Below the pieces are notes generated by a model, which ran no database searches, was not told the DNA's origin, and saw only the letters and a program-made list of their open reading frames with translations. The translations under genes were made by a program, and so were the position numbers. A DNA stretch of 64,000 nucleotides from Locusta migratoria (lineage: Eukaryota > Arthropoda > Insecta > Orthoptera > Acrididae): assembly GCA_026315105.1 (NCBI GenBank), contig CM048748.1, positions 25,448,078 to 25,512,077 on the forward strand. The letters run 5' to 3'. This document shows, in pieces, positions 32,340 through 42,949 of this stretch; the first letter of the stretch is position 1; every line of letters starts with the position of its first letter.

Positions 32340-33400
32340 TTTTATCGCTTTCAGCGAGCAAAAAACGGATAACAGAACGATGTTATGTAGAACTTTCCAG
32401 CGGACTTGCCAACTTGAAATGTATTTTAGAGATTATAAATAAAACAATTTTGATACATCATCTGATAAAAGATCATCCAAAGATGCCATCTTAGTCATAA
32501 TACTGCCAAATTTGTTCTATCAAAAGTTTTTCCCCAGATCAGTTTGTCTATTTAATTATTGAATAATCCTTGTATATAGATAGTTGGTATTTGTGACTAC
32601 AGATCTATGGTTCCCAATCTTTTTCATAACGCGACTCACAAAGTTCTTGAAAAAATTTTTGTGACCCAATATGTCTTACACTCATTCTTCTCTTTCTCTC
32701 CCTCGCGGACATCCGAACGTCTGTTTTACATCAGGACTGATTTCCATTGAGCAATTCCAAAATCAACTTCACTGTACGCCATTTAGCGTTAGCCTTGGTT
32801 TGCGTACGTCACACCCACATTTCGGAGCAGCCGCACAGCAGAGATTATATAATCTTTTTTAATAAATGTTCGAATGAAAGGATCCCAGATGCATGTAAGA
32901 AGGGTATTATAATGCCAATATTACAACCAAGGAAATCATGAAAGTCTTCCATTCTTTTCAAGACGATGGAAAAAAAATGGTTAAGAATATTCATATTATC
33001 TTGAAACTCTTGAGATTATTTGTCCTTAGTAAGCAAGTTTTCGAAAGCACTAGTCAACAAATCAACAGTTCGTATTCACGTCATTTATTGCATTAATTGT
33101 GAATAAGTTGGAAATGAGTACCCGGCCGTGTTTTAAACCAGAGACTCCTACTTTTTATGCAGTTGTGCTGACCCTTACACCACTGGGAACACAGCGATCA
33201 TCACACTTGCATGGACTACTGAAGCACACCTCCCGTCAGATACAATTTCTCAACTTAACTCTGCCCACTATTACTCTAACTCTCGGTTTTTTCAAACTGA
33301 TCCTCGTACGAGTAAGGGCCTAGGAGTGCCTCCGCACTCAAGAAAGGATCATTGCCCGTCATCGACCTAATGTGTAAGTTATATATATATATATATATAT
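32340..33400. other. Unassigned; possible hAT terminus and RT scrap
   Basis: GGTTCCCAATCTTTTTC with GCGACTCACAAAGTTC (32609-32645) resembles the end of hAT-type elements. KKGIIMPILQPRKS (about 32898-32940, plus) resembles the entry to a LINE reverse transcriptase. Both are too short to call. A (TA)n run lies at 33379-33400. Confidence 0.35.
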
Positions 33401-33921
33401 GATGTGTCTTTTCTTTCTGACATTGTCAATAGCTTTCTCCAAATCCACAAGAGCTAAAAACACAGGTTGGTCTTTCCTTGATCTGTCCTGTAGGATATGT
33501 CGTAATATATTGCCTGGCGTTTCTACTAATTCCAAACTAATTCCAAACTAATGTTCGCTGAGGTCAGGTTTTTGTCTCAAAATAATTCGTGTTAGTAATT
33601 CGCAACAATGATTTATGAAATTGGTAGTTCTGTATTTTTCACGCTTGTCTGCAGGTGCTGTCTTTCGAAGTGAAAGTCTAAATGCATTTTACCTGTTTCA
33701 TTCATCTTACACACAGTTTCTTCATGAATGATTCTTCCAATAATGTCAGCCGTTCAAAGGAAATATCATCTACTCCAGGGGCCTTGCTTCCATTCACATC
33801 TTTCAGTTCTCTTGTCAAATTCCTCCCGCAGTATCGTATCTCCTACCTGATGTTCATCTACTTCCTCTTCTACAATACTGCCTTTGATTTCATTTTCCCT
33901 TGTGTAGGCCCACTGTATATT

Positions 33922-34124
33922 AAAAAAAAATGTTCAAATGTTTGTAGAGTCTATGGGACTTAACTACAGGGTCATCAGTTCCTAAACTTACAAACTACTT
34001 ATGAACTAGCTACAACTAAGGACGGCACAAATATCCATGCCCGAGGGGGGATTCGAACCCCCGACCGTAGTGGCCGTGCAGACCGTGACTAAAGCGCCTC
34101 AGTCCCCTCGGCCACCACGGCCGG
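33922..34124 (-). mobile_element. tRNA-derived SINE with perfect 11-bp duplication
   Basis: On the minus strand: GCCGGCCGTGGTGGCCGAGG (A box), GGGGGTTCGAATCCCCCCTC (B box), the body, and a 3' end with ACATTTGAACATT then T-run. The duplication CACTGTATATT occupies 33911-33921 and 34125-34135. It is complete from head to tail. Confidence 0.92.
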
Positions 34125-34366
34125 CACTGTATATTCCTTCCACCTTTTAGTTTATCCTCTTTGATAAGTAGTGGCTTTCCATCTCAGCTGTCTATATTCT
34201 TGGAGTTGCTTTTCATGTCTTCAAACGACTCTCTTGTTTTCCTGTAGACATCTAGCTTTCCCCTATTCTTCTATATTCTTGCATTTGTGTTATAGCCACT
34301 GCAGATTAGCCAGTCTGTACTTCCTGTCAACCACATTTTAAGCCGTCTGTACACAGTTGTCCTTTC

Positions 34367-34568
34367 AAAAATGTTCAAATGTTTGTAGAGCTTGAGGGAC
34401 GTAAATACAGGGTCTTCAGTCCCTAAACTTAAAAACTACCTATGAACTAGCTTATGCCAAAGACGGCACAAACACCCATGCCCGAGGGGGAGATTCAAAC
34501 CCCGACCGCAGCGGCCGTTCAGACCGCGACTGGCACACCGCAGACCACTCGGCCACTGCGGCCGGCCC
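34367..34568 (-). mobile_element. tRNA-derived SINE with perfect 11-bp duplication
   Basis: The same family as the SINE at 33922 and about equally complete. The B box is altered (GGTTTGAATC). The duplication GTTGTCCTTTC occupies 34356-34366 and 34569-34579. It has the same orientation as its neighbour, in the same host LINE. Confidence 0.92.
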
Positions 34569-34699
34569 GTTGTCCTTTCATCAATTCAGTATCTCCATTG
34601 TTAGCTATGCTTTTCTATTAGCCCTTGTACGTCTACCTATATGATCCTCTGCGACCTGCACTACATTGTCCTGACAGATACCCATTTTTCTGATACTGT

Positions 34700-35925
34700 T
34701 TTACTTTCCCCCCTTTCGGTCAGTCCTTGTGTGTGTACGGGCGTGCTCACACTGCCGACGGGCCGAACCGTCTACATTGTGTATGTTTAATATTTCCCAA
34801 GAAATTCATTTGTAAAGTGGACTTTTCAGATATACAGTCCACTATTTTCACTTATAATATGATCGTCCAAGTTCGAAGGTGTTGCAAGAAATGAATTGGA
34901 GAATTTGAATCCCGTGAAAAAATCAGAGACATCCTTTAACCCAAATCATTCGAGGTGTTTGCTGTCCTTCCTGTATCAACCTTCAGTAGTGGCCCACGTT
35001 TCAGCTAACTTTGTCTAATGAAAGCTTCTTTCCGCTACACAAGGAGAGAATAGGCCCAGAATGAACTGCGACATTTGTCCATTAACTGATACATTAACGT
35101 TCAACCCGAAGATAATATTTTCCCTCGATGCCTTCGACGACTTGTCTACATTTTTTATAATATTTGTAACATAATAAAAAACGAATATATGAAGAATTTC
35201 GAGTTTATATAGGTGATTTTATTATCGAGTGACTGCAAGATTAAATTGGGTTATTTTACAACGGTAGGACATCTCCTAAAATTGGAGACTTATAACGTTT
35301 CAGTGTGAGACTCATATCGTTTTAGGGTGATGACTACCTTATGCCTCGGAAAATATTAATTACGATCCTGGGTTCAATTACATACAGAACATTATACACC
35401 GACGTATGTGAGTAAGTGAAAGAGTTAGTAAAGTTCAAAAGAACTATCGTAAATCACTGCAATAGGCTTCGAAAAGGATCTGAAGGTAACTTATTAATTA
35501 CCTAAATTGATGGATAGAAAGAACATTATTGATGCTTCTTCAGGTAAAACTTCCGTAAAGTTTAAATTGTATGACAATATTGATGCTTAATCGTTTATCA
35601 AGAAAGAGGAAGGAAGAGTGACAAAATACGGTAAAATCATAGAATATAATAAACAATATTTTGCATTTATAATCGGATTTTTGTTATATAATGTCACTGA
35701 CCGTTGGTTTTATAGCGTTGGGCAATAAGGAAAGGTTGTTAGCCGTAATATTCTTTACCGCCACCTCATCAGAATCATATGATGAAACGAGATATTACAT
35801 TTTCTGTTACTTTCCTTGAATGTTTGGGCGTATTTGTTTTTCGACAGCGTACTATGTGAAACTGATACTTGAGTTATTTTGCCGTGAATTAAGTAAATAT
35901 TTATCTGCAATTTCAAATAAAAAAA
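34700..35925. other. No recognisable feature
   Basis: AT-rich with no coding match or clear repeat structure noticed. Confidence 0.4.
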
Positions 35926-35926
35926 T

Positions 35927-36161
35927 ATTTATAAGAGCCAACCGGCTGTGTAATATTTAACGTTCTTGACCTATTTTCGTCGCCACTTGGGGCAACTTCA
36001 CCAGAATAAATAAAGAGGTTTACATGAAAAATATGACTTCAGAAACACATCTTATGTTTTTCATGGAATCCTTTTTATTTCTCTGATGAAGTTACCCATA
36101 GCGGAGACAAATCCAGGTCAAGAAACTTAAATTTTACGCGACCGGTTAGCTGTTATACTTT
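35927..36161. repeat. Small foldback element, ~105-bp arms
   Basis: Left arm 35927-36030 and right arm 36057-36161 are imperfect inverse copies. Both contain TTCTTGACCT, GGCAACTTCACCAGA or GTAACTTCATCAGAG, and TTACATGAAAAA or TTCCATGAAAAA, read inward. Loop is about 26 bp. There is no coding sequence. Confidence 0.8.
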
Positions 36162-36164
36162 TAA

Positions 36165-38047
36165 AAAATATGGATTACGTTGTCTGCTATTCAACCATGT
36201 TTGAAATTGTATTTATCTGCAAATTTGCGGATATGTGAGTTATTAACATGTTTATAGTCCATTTCAGGCTAATGAAAACATCAAATGAATTCTTGTCCGC
36301 TTATCTGATTTACTAAAAGATTTTATGGCATTTCTATTTGCATGACAATATGAAATACCACACTAGGTAAAATTAACTTTCCGATTTTCCCCTCCCCCTT
36401 GCGAATAATAATCCACTGCACAGGCCTGATCACAATGTATTTGCATAACCGTTTTAACGGTTCTCCCGCTGACCAACATGTTTCCCCAAATAATCGACTA
36501 ACTGCTACCCAGCTGATAAATTGGTCATTGTGCTTCTTTCCCCGATATTACGACACTATCCATATGTGAAATGATAAAACAAAACCTACAGTTTATCCTT
36601 CCAGGTTATTGGGAATGTAATCTCGAAGGCATTTAAGAAATTACAGAATATATTGATTTGTCCAGATTAAATACCAACATTGCTATTGGTATTTTAGTCT
36701 TACCACTAAATCGTAGTTTTGCCGAAAAATTCTGCCTATATCCACCTTTGAACACGTAACAATATTCATACCTGCATACACTAAACCTCTTATGTCATCT
36801 TGTCTGACAGTTAGATTATTATTTCTTGCAATACGTTAATAAGACATCATTGACCCTTCATTATCGCTCTTTACCTTTATTCGTAGCGTAGGCTCTACTA
36901 TCCGTGGAAGTAGCCTTTCTCCAACAATACCTAAAGGCTCCTGACTCTTTCGTATCCATTCTGCAGTAGAGTTCAGATTTGCAATAACTGTAAACTCGTC
37001 CTGAAACCTAACATAAATTACCTTAATATTTAATTTTTATAAATTTTTGTTCTTCTCCGTTTAGCACACCTCTTAACTAGAAAACTTGACACTTTTCTTT
37101 ATAGCCCACGAAAAATAGCCAGAAAAGAGGACACGCAGGTCATAAATATGCATAAGCTGGAAATATTTTTAATCGACGTTATGCATCCCAAATCAGAGTG
37201 AAATGAGTTTGCGACAGTTTTTTGTTCGTGTTAAACTTCAGAGGGACGAAAAACCAATTTTTCTGGTACTGTTTCATTACTTATAACTCGAAATTGTTTT
37301 CCCCACATTTACAAGCGTCGATAATGAAAAACGTAAATTTTCGTGTATAATGACCTATTTAATTGTTGAAATCAATTCACCCTTTGTTCACTACATTTAC
37401 AGCTGAATCCATATTACAGAAGGCAATCGTATAGTGTGTGGCAAAGTATAATTTCTATATTATTTTGTATAGCATTCAGAATTTTCGTATCTTAGTTTGG
37501 ACTCGTAAACTTTCTAGAAGCCAAGTCGCTGGCTGGCAGTAGGCAAAGTAGCATGATGTAATCGTTGGAAGGGATGGGAACAGCATACCAGATGGCACAG
37601 ATCATGTGTGGACCGTGAGAAAGCACGGCAGTGTAGCACAGACGTGATCTGATTGGCTGCCGCCTCCCCTCCCGATGCTACCATTCCTACATTTCATTTC
37701 ATTATATTTAAGGAAGTAAACATTAGATAATAGCGCAATTTCAATGTAACACTTTTCTTTTAATAGGCTTTCATTTGTACCCATTTGGTACTTTGGTCAT
37801 TGTAATTTATATAAACAAAATACTACCGGCGAATCTAGAAGTTTTGTTTGGCGCCAAAAAGACAGAGGCAGCAATTAGCAGCCACGCCTGGCCGAGCACA
37901 GTCCAGTGCCGACCTTCCAACTGTTAACATGTAGCACCTTGTCTTGATAGTCCTTCCGGGTATGCTGCCGGATACTAAGAACAAACTGGACCGATATTTC
38001 GGCGATCCAACTGTCCGCCATCCTCAGGAACGCTGTTGCTGCTGAGT
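36165..38047. other. No recognisable feature
   Basis: AT-rich until about 37880. The last 170 bases (ACTGGACCGATATTTCGGCG, then GAACGCTGTTGCTGCTGAG) resemble an unassigned repeat that continues past the LINE insertion at 39033. Confidence 0.4.
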
Positions 38048-38058
38048 CCCGTCGAGTA

Positions 38059-39021
38059 TTTTTTTTTCCTTTATTGTATTTTTAAGCCTACTGTAAACAG
38101 TTGGCAGGCTGGCAGCAGCTGCGGTGGCTGCTCTTCAGCCATGTGACATACATGAAATGACAAAAAAGGATAAAAACAATATACAAAACAGAGGGATAAA
38201 ATTGCGGAAAAAGACAATCGATACACTGAGTTTTTGACGGACTAACACGTACATAGACAAACGGGACAAAACATATATAAGAAAAACGAGAAACAGACAG
38301 ATAGTAAAAAACACACACAGTTCGTAAAAACAGTTGGCCACGGCGACGAATTAAAAGTACATCGTAGAAACACTAAGGATAAAAACGAAGATAGTGGACA
38401 GTGCACAGAATAAAACTTGCGGACGGCGAACACGGAGGCAAGGGTTAAAAGAACACATGACACTGGACACACTTGCACTGAACATGTTAGTAAAAAGTCG
38501 AGTCGCCCCCGCAGGGGGTGGGGAGGGGGACGGAGGGGGGGAGGTGGGACAGGGATGGGGGAAGTGCGGGGGAGGGGGAGAAGGGGAGGTAAGAGAGAGT
38601 AAGGAGGGGAGAGAAGGATTGACGAGACTCTGGGCATGAGAGAGGGGTAGCCAAGCGGGCGGGAAGGAAAAGGAACGGGAGAGAGGGGAGGGGTGCTGAT
38701 GCTACAGGGAAAGGATCACAGTTGGTAGGAGGGGTAGATATCGGGACGAAGTTCGGTATTCGGTAGAGGAAGGGTGCGGAGCGTATGCAGGTGAAGGCCG
38801 GGAGGAACGGTTTGGCGGAGGCGAGGCAGAGACCCGCGTCCGGCCGGTAAGGAGTTTCAGGAGGTTGAGGCGGGACAGAGTTTTCTCACGGAGGGATTTG
38901 AGGTAAGGAGTCCAGGACAGTTGGCGGTCAAGGGTAAGGCCAAGGTATTTTAGGGTGGGGGTGCGACGAATTGGGTGGTTGTGGAGGGTAAGATAGAAAT
39001 CGTGGGGGCGGAAGGAGCTTG
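38059..39021 (-). mobile_element. LINE insertion, 5'-truncated, with 11-bp duplication
   Basis: The insert is bracketed by CCCGTCGAGTA at 38048-38058 and 39022-39032. On the minus strand it runs from the RT C-terminal region through a C-rich coding stretch to a 3' UTR, ending AATACAATAAAGG plus an A-run, with AATAAA as polyadenylation signal. The GGCTGAAGAGCAGC and TGCTGCCAGCC blocks recur in the 3' UTR at 54740-55105. Confidence 0.9.
38480..39012 (-). pseudogene. LINE reverse transcriptase tail with Pro-rich end
   Basis: The minus strand reads DFYLTLHNHPIRRTPTLKYL, GLTLDRQLSWTPYLKSLREK and LSRLNLLKLLTGRTRVSAS (about 38835-39005), the thumb and C-terminal part of a Jockey/R1-group LINE RT (KYLGVxLDxxLxWxxHI). 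A frame change at about 38835 leads into a long Pro/Ser/Leu-rich reading on C-rich sequence (38480-38830), with no RT motif. Only the last third of an RT is present because of 5' truncation. Confidence 0.75.
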
Positions 39022-39226
39022 CCCGTCGAGTACTGAAGTTAGAGCCGTATTCACCGTCCTATATAAGCGTCGCGCATGTGTGCGGCGCATGCACCGCCTT
39101 CCAAGGTTGCTACGTACGGGACGTGTACTGGTGGCGCCGCCCCTAGTGGGACATCGGTGCAGCGATATATCGATATGGTTGATCAAACATGGCGCTGGCT
39201 TCGTCAAAGAACGTTGCAATTTGATG

Positions 39227-39278
39227 TTTTTTAAAAGCGGGTTCCACGATCTGCTCAGAGGAACCCACTTTTAAAAAA
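39227..39278. repeat. Hairpin, 19-bp arms
   Basis: TTTTTTAAAAGCGGGTTCC (39227-39245) and GGAACCCACTTTTAAAAAA (39260-39278) pair with one mismatch around a 14-base loop. It could be an internal end of the transposase relic to its right, but no partner end was found. Confidence 0.85.
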
Positions 39279-39399
39279 CCGAATGCAGAACAGACTGATC
39301 ATGCTCTCAGCACATGGTCAGATTGGTTATTGTACTTCAATATTTTGGAGTGTACACGTCTCTACGCAATTGTTAAACGACGTAAACGATTGTGGAGAG

Positions 39400-40650
39400 A
39401 GTAATCATTTCCTCGTACTTTGAGGCTCATAGAAATGTTGAAGGAGCCCGTCAAATGTATCATAATCTGTACCCTGTAAGGAATGACTTTTCGCATTATT
39501 AGCCAATTGTGTTCTGAAACCGGACGAGTTAAACGTGGAGAATGAGTCCGAACGCGGTCTGTGACAAACGAAAATAACGCAGCTAATATTGCACTGCAGT
39601 TGCTGCAAATCGTCACATCAGTGCTCGGCAAATTGTGCAGAGTTAAAGATTCTCTCAAGTAAATGCTATACACCTACTGCAGAAAAACAAATGGCATCCA
39701 TTTCATTTAGCGCTGCATCAAGAACTGTGTGGTAACTATTCTCAACGATTCTCACAATCGCTTGAATTTTTGCAACTGGATACAAGAACAAATGGCAGTC
39801 AATGATCGTTTCATTTCACAGATACTTTTCTCTGATGAACCAATTATTACCAATCGTGGCCCAGTGGATCGACATAAAATGCATTATTAGTCAGTTGTTA
39901 ATCCCCACAGTTTAACGCAAGTTCAACATCGTTGCCCATGGAGTGTCAACGATTAGTGCGGTATTTCAGGCAGTCAGATAATGGATCCATACCTCATAGA
40001 AGGTAAACTGACTGATCAACTGTACAACAACATTTTAGATAATATACGAATGCACTGTTTCGCGGCGAGTAATGTTGATAAAATTTTATATGATGTTTCA
40101 CCCATAATAATGCAACATGTTCAATTTAAAGCAATAATGGATATGTAGTTTCAACACGACGGATGCCCAGGGCATTGTTCACAAATATTTCGAGAAGTTT
40201 TCAATCGTAACTATGCGGGTCGGACTGGCCGAAAAGGTCCTTAGAAGTGTCTCGCGCATTCATCCTATTTCTCTTATGCCGACTTTTTTCTGAAGGGATG
40301 GCTAAAAGAGAGAGTTTACGGGGATGTACCAACGAGCTTACAAAATGTGCAACAGCGGATGACCAATAAATGGGAAACGAGAAGTTCAAGTGTTTGTAAA
40401 GCTTATGGGACTTAACTGCGGGGTTATTAGTCCCTAAACTTACAAAATACTTATGAACTACTTACGAACTAGGACGGCACAAATATCCATGCCCGAGGGG
40501 GGATTCGAACCCCCGACCGTAGTGGCCGTGCCGACCGTGACTGGAGCGCCTCAGTCACCTCGGCCACCGCGGCCGGCGGGAAACGAGAAGCGTAGTGAGA
40601 GTTATAAATGTCGGAGTTCAAATGTACATGAAAAACAACGAATAATGTCG
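39400..40650 (+). pseudogene. Tc1/mariner-superfamily transposase relic split by a SINE
   Basis: The plus strand gives HPFHLALHQELCGN (about 39695), NWIQEQMAVNDRFIS, ILFSDEPIITNRGPVDRHKM (about 39825, first catalytic Asp in SDE) and PWSVNDxCGISGSQIMDPYL. It continues EGKLTDQLYNNILD (about 40000), QHDGCPGHCSQIFREVFNRN (about 40150, second Asp in HDGCPxH) and a degraded DFFLKGWLKERVYGDVPTSL (about 40280). Stops and frame changes are frequent, and an extra block of about 60 bases occurs at 40060-40140. The SINE at 40385-40577 interrupts its C-terminal end. Confidence 0.75.
40385..40577 (-). mobile_element. tRNA-derived SINE with perfect 13-bp duplication
   Basis: The minus strand has the head GCCGGCCGCGGTGGCCGAGG, B box GGGGTTCGAATCCCCCC and full body. 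The duplication GGGAAACGAGAAG is at 40372-40384 and 40578-40590. The tail is short and lacks a long T-run. Confidence 0.92.
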
Positions 40651-40659
40651 AACGTCAGC

Positions 40660-41610
40660 TTCAATTAAACATTTGTGAGAAGCAAGGAGACAAATAGTAA
40701 TAAAGCACCCCGAGTTCGTGAGAGGCAAGGAGACTCACATTCAAGAAGCATCTGAAGATTGTGAGCAGCAAGCCGACTCACAACAAATAATCCGAAAGAG
40801 CACATTACTACCAGGTCCACATCATTGTCCTTGGTAACGCCACAAGTACAAAATTTGAACCCCTGACGGCGAACGGGAGTGCGCACAGCAGCACGGCGTT
40901 GCAGTGCGCACGGCTAATCCGCCGCGGCAGGGGTAGGCGTTGTCACATGATAGCATTATCACAAATATCATAAACTGTACTCTGATGTGTATTTGTTACA
41001 AATATTTCCGTTTTTCAACAATTTTCAATTAATTTTCATTTTTACCGATTACACTTCCATATATCATTCAACGAAAATAATGTTTCATATAAAATAACTA
41101 AAAAAAAAAAAAAGAAAAAAAAGGGAGTTCCTAGAGATGTTTCCCAAGTCACTTGTAGCCTTCGCTTCTCTGGTGGGAATGTTAGATTCTATGGAAATGT
41201 TAGATTCTATGGAAATGGCTGCTTGCTACGTGCTCCCCCTGGAGAAATGGCGATCAACACCTTATCTGTACTTCTGCTGCTGCCTGGCCGTGGCTGGCAT
41301 CGAACTCCGTCTCTTCTAGCAGGGTTTCAGTTTCTGATCACAGATAGGTAAGATAGTAATGGAGAAAAGGCAGATGCAAGTACATATGGGTAAAATATAA
41401 TAAAGTTTGAATAGTAGTAACAAATATTGGTCTCAGCGTAAGAAAATTTATACAATTAAATATAATATGATTTATTGTGAAACATATAAAAATCACATAC
41501 TGGCTTTTTCATGTTTATTTTAGTTTTTGAAAACTTGTTTATTTTACAAAACTTATTTGAAAACAGTGGTAGTAGTTATAATGTGTCTATAGCACAAACA
41601 TAAATATCAC
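40660..41610. other. No recognisable feature apart from simple repeats
   Basis: There is an A-rich run at 41099-41124 and an exact 18-bp tandem duplication (ATGTTAGATTCTATGGAA, 41179-41196 and 41197-41214). No coding match. Confidence 0.5.
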
Positions 41611-41621
41611 AAAATGATAGA

Positions 41622-42137
41622 CTTGGTACTTACTGCAAGAAGGAAGTAAGTACCAAGACTAAGTTAGCAGTGCACCGCTCTATCTTTCGACCAACTTTGT
41701 TGTATGGGAGTGAAAGTTGGGTGGATACAGGTAACCTTATTCATAAGGTAGAGGTTACAGATATGAAAGTAGCAAGAATGATTGCAGGTACTAATAGATG
41801 GGGACAATGGCAGGAGGGTGTCCATAATGAGGAAATCAAAGAGAAACTGGGAATGAACATCATACATGAAGCAGTTAGAGCGAAGAGACTGAGATGGTAG
41901 GGTCATGTTACGCGTATGGGAGAAACAAGGTTACCTAAGAGACTCATGAGCTCGGCAGCGGAGGGTAAGAGGAGTAGAAGTAGACCAAGATGAAAGTACT
42001 TAGATTCGGTGCAGAATGATTTTGAAGTAAAAGGCATCAATGTTAGCATTGAATAGGGTATCATGGAGGAATTGTATGAGATGCACTATGCTGAAAGGCA
42101 TAATCAGTCTCTAATGATGATGATGATGATGATGATA
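41622..42137 (+). mobile_element. LINE 3' fragment (family X), copy 1
   Basis: The 3' part of a LINE ends in an (ATG)n tail (42114-42137). The translation AVHRSIFRPTLLYGSESWVD, KVARMIAGTNRWGQWQEGVH, then RAKRLRW-stop-GHVTRMGETRLPKR is the C-terminal domain after the RT, with the LLYGSExW and RLRWxGHVxRM blocks common to several LINE clades. Copy 2 lies inverted at 47084-47620. Confidence 0.8.
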
Positions 42138-42209
42138 GTGGAGAACGAAAACCTTGAAAATGATACCTCAATTATTAATTTTGGGTTAGTACTATGGGAG
42201 ATATGGCGT

Positions 42210-42226
42210 ACCCCCCCCCCCCCCCA
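42210..42226. repeat. Poly(C) run
   Basis: About 17 uninterrupted C bases on the plus strand, just downstream of the family X LINE tail. Confidence 0.9.
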
Positions 42227-42422
42227 AATTATTATCATTTGACTATTGTTATTGTTGATACTATTATTACTATTTTTAATTATGCGGCGCCAGTGATACA
42301 GTCGTTTCTTTATTTTTATGTTCCGATTGTGGTTGTTTATTCTGTCAAACGATAAATAAACCCTACAGATTTGCTTCTTTCAAATAAATGAAGAAACAGC
42401 AAGCTGCCGATAACAAACTGCT

Positions 42423-42612
42423 AGCCACGGCGGAATAGCCGTGCGCACTAAAGCGCCCTGCTGCAGTGAGCGCATCCGTTGCTCGTCGGAGGCTCGAGTC
42501 CTCCTTCCGGCATGGGTGTGTGTGTTGTTCTTATGATACGTTAGTTTGAGTAGTTTGTAAGTTTAGGGACCGATGACCACTGCAGTTAGGTCCCATAAAA
42601 AACATTCTTACT
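42423..42612 (+). mobile_element. tRNA-derived SINE
   Basis: The head GCCACGGCGGAATAGCCGTG is followed by the B-box region GGAGGCTCGAGTCCTCC and the body GTTTGTAAGTTTAGGGACCG, ending with GTCCCATAAAAAACATT. Head and tail are both present. The A box carries an extra AAT relative to other copies. No duplication is recognisable. Confidence 0.8.
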
Positions 42613-42752
42613 AAAAACAGTGCCTTAACAGAGCAGTCAAGTTCTTTTAAATCCGTCCGGTTTCGCATTTGTTAATCTTATCGTTTTCGATATTTCTATT
42701 TACATCTATATCGATCGTCAAAGAGCGGTAATTTATATCATCTTATCGAAAT

Positions 42753-42946
42753 GTTTGTCAATTTATCGGACCAAACTGCGTGGTCATCAGTCCATAGCTT
42801 ACGAACTACTTAAACTAAGGTAATCTAACCTAAAGACAAACACACACACACCCATGCCCCAGGGAGGACTCGAACCTCCGACGGCGAGCAACCGCGAGCT
42901 CCGCAGCGAGGCGCCTTAGACCGCTCAGCTACTCCACCGCGGCTAT
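42753..42946 (-). mobile_element. tRNA-derived SINE
   Basis: On the minus strand it opens GCCGCGGTGGAGTAGCTGAG, has GGAGGTTCGAGTCCTCCCTG (B box) and an (ACAC)n stretch in the body. It ends with GGACTGATGACCACGCAGTT and ATCGGACCAAAC-type sequence read in inverse. It faces the opposite way to the SINE at 42423. Confidence 0.8.
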
Positions 42947-42949
42947 CTC

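Larger units (their letters stand above)
33405..34695 (-). mobile_element. RTE-type LINE fragment split by two SINEs
   Basis: Minus-strand RT sequence matches the better copy at 50452-53735 in three pieces: 33405-33921, 34136-34366 and about 34580-34695. Recognisable translations include AFDNV..-type palm A (33440), NFLHHCC..ILTRIIL and KDVNGSKAPGVDDISFERLT-like sequence (33730-33800). Many indels are present. It is older than both SINEs that interrupt it. Confidence 0.75.

Noticed and set aside
32609..32665. hAT-type terminal sequence
   Set aside because: It is too short and degraded, with no partner end or 8-bp duplication identified.
38394..38639. Gly/Arg/Glu-rich plus-strand open frames
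   Set aside because: They are by-products of the G-rich complement of the LINE coding strand. The minus-strand RT and the target duplication explain the sequence.
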